Shown: in pieces, positions 5,000-6,183 of the stretch
Layout: the number at the start of each line of letters is the position of its first letter
Position numbering within the stretch: the first letter of the stretch is position 1
From: Spirochaetales bacterium
GTDB lineage: Bacteria > Spirochaetota > Spirochaetia > Sphaerochaetales > Sphaerochaetaceae
Direction: 5' to 3'
Length of the DNA: 6,183 bases
NCBI GenBank assembly: GCA_012519125.1
Contig: JAAYQY010000413.1
Span: 1 to 6,183, forward strand
Notes under the pieces: model-generated
The model's database searches: none
The model's input: the letters and a program-made list of their open reading frames with translations, nothing else
Told to the model about the DNA's origin: nothing
Translations under genes and position numbers: made by a program

Positions 5000-6183
5000 T
5001 TAGTCGAACCAAATATGCAAAATTGCCGGATTTTCCTGCAAAGCCTGCACCAGGTCGTCACAGTAGCGCACACTGAACTCCCTTCCGCACGCAACGGTGG
5101 TTCCCAACTCTTCCCCCTCATGGCGGAAGTGGAGGTGCAACGAACAGCTGCCTCCCCAGCTCAGGCAGGTATCCCTGAGGTGTGAGATATGCTCAGTGCT
5201 GCAAAAGGATTTTTCGAGTTCGATGTGGCATCGGGAGACAGCAAGAGGGGCGAGCTGGTTCGGATCCTCGAAGATCTGCTCGATCAAAAAGGAGATCTTG
5301 TCATTGCCCCGTGAATTGTCGAACTTGCCGATGAAACCGTAGATGCCATCGACGCGTATGATGTCACGATATTGTTCGAAGGTCTTGGGAAAGAGGGTGG
5401 CATCGAAGGTCGCGTTTCGGTCCGTCAGTTGCAAGAAGCCCATGATACCCCCCTTTTGGGTGGTGAAGGGCCTGATAGAACTGACCATGGCAATGATGTT
5501 CGTCGGGCGGCCGAAGGGCAGTTGTTCCAACTTGGAGGTGTTGACTGTCACCCGTTGGGTTATCGCTTGGGCAAAGGCATCAAGCGGGTGGCCGCTGATG
5601 TAGAAACCAAGAAGCCCCTTCTCCATCTCAAGCTTTTCTGGGATCTTCCAATCCTCAACCTCCCGCATCGTGAAGGTATCCATCGAGGCTTCAGTCTCCT
5701 CATCGAAGAGGGATATCTGGCCGAAAGCGGTAGCCTCCTTGCGCTTTTGCACATAGGTGATGGCATCGCCAAGGTTCTCCAGAAGGGTGGGACGGTTGGT
5801 GCCCAAGGTGTCAAACGCTCCTGCCTTGATCAACGACTCGAGCAACTTGGTGTTCATCGCCTTGGTGTCGAGACGGGTCAGGAAGTCCAGAAAGTCCTTG
5901 TAGGGTCCTGAATTCTCGCGTTCGGTGACCAACTGCTCGACCACACCCTCCCCAACGTTCTTGATGCCGGCAAGGCCATAGACGATTTTGCCGTCGACAA
6001 CGGAGAAGTGCTTGTCCGAATAGTTGACTGAGGGCGGGAGGATATCCAAGCCCTGGTCTTTTGCGACCTGCAGATACTCACTGAACTTGTCAGGACTGCC
6101 CATCTCGTTGGTGAGGTTTGCAGCCCAGAATTCGGCAGGGTAGTTTGCTTTGAGGAAAGCAGTCTGATAGGCAACCACTGAGT
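5000..6183 (-). CDS. dnaE: DNA polymerase III subunit alpha, C-terminal third (5' truncated)
   Basis: DnaE is the replicative polymerase subunit of the bacterial replisome. About 394 C-terminal residues are visible of the usual 1100-1200; the PHP, palm, thumb and catalytic residues lie right of the window. Numbering from the GTG-encoded Val at 6178 (internal, not a start): the end of the fingers region reads VAYQTAFLKANYPAEFW (2-18), as in other DnaE. The tandem helix-hairpin-helix region includes GLAGIKNVGEGVVEQLV (68-84). The internal beta-clamp binding motif is QISLF (154-158, bases 5705-5719). LLGFYISGHPLD (189-200) precedes the OB fold, about 226-305, with MGFLQLTDRNATFDATLFP (246-264). 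The last 80 residues form the tail domain. That tail has six cysteines while the preceding 316 residues have none. The stop is TAA, 39 bases before yggT. The identity is secure. Confidence 0.96.
   Translation of the reverse strand, partial: SVVAYQTAFLKANYPAEFWAANLTNEMGSPDKFSEYLQVAKDQGLDILPPSVNYSDKHFSVVDGKIVYGLAGIKNVGEGVVEQLVTERENSGPYKDFLDFLTRLDTKAMNTKLLESLIKAGAFDTLGTNRPTLLENLGDAITYVQKRKEATAFGQISLFDEETEASMDTFTMREVEDWKIPEKLEMEKGLLGFYISGHPLDAFAQAITQRVTVNTSKLEQLPFGRPTNIIAMVSSIRPFTTQKGGIMGFLQLTDRNATFDATLFPKTFEQYRDIIRVDGIYGFIGKFDNSRGNDKISFLIEQIFEDPNQLAPLAVSRCHIELEKSFCSTEHISHLRDTCLSWGGSCSLHLHFRHEGEELGTTVACGREFSVRYCDDLVQALQENPAILHIWFD

Overview
The window holds six protein-coding genes and almost no spare DNA. 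One gene on the + strand is cut by the left edge. Five genes on the - strand form a tight, operon-like run. Read 5' to 3' on the - strand these are the 3' end of dnaE (DNA polymerase III alpha), a double-YGGT membrane protein, recG, rsmD, and a FatA/FatB-type acyl-ACP thioesterase. The longest stretch without a gene is 57 bases, between recG and rsmD. I see no RNA gene, mobile element, CRISPR array or tandem repeat.

Organism: GC looks moderately high, in the fifties by eye. The polymerase is DnaE rather than PolC in this part. The cluster ends in an acyl-ACP thioesterase of the kind common in anaerobic bacteria. I think a free-living or gut spirochaete of the Sphaerochaeta type is the best guess, but this is inference from general character and not from a diagnostic marker.

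Layout: positions 1-782 (+) encode the C-terminal part of a five-bladed beta-propeller protein resembling GH43/GH32-type glycosidases. It meets the thioesterase gene tail to tail, and the two overlap by 8 bases (775-782). The thioesterase (775-1605) overlaps the end of rsmD (1595-2158) by 11 bases. The 57-base gap upstream of rsmD contains a possible sigma-70 promoter and overlapping short palindromes. recG (2216-4303) starts 3 bases after the yggT stop, in the same frame and without a recognisable ribosome binding site. yggT (4307-4960) follows the dnaE stop (5000) by 39 bases and has a clear GGAGG.

How they fit together: replication (DnaE), fork rescue and recombination (RecG) and ribosome maturation (RsmD) are housekeeping functions. 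The thioesterase releases free fatty acids from acyl-ACP, so the run mixes information processing with lipid metabolism. In many Firmicutes the recG/rsmD neighbourhood carries coaD and fatty acid synthesis genes, so the lipid link has a parallel. A convincing new biological system is not visible here. The items most worth checking are a cysteine-rich DnaE tail, a changed catalytic-site residue in the thioesterase, an amber-only separation of yggT and recG, and a possible terminator buried antisense in the + strand gene.
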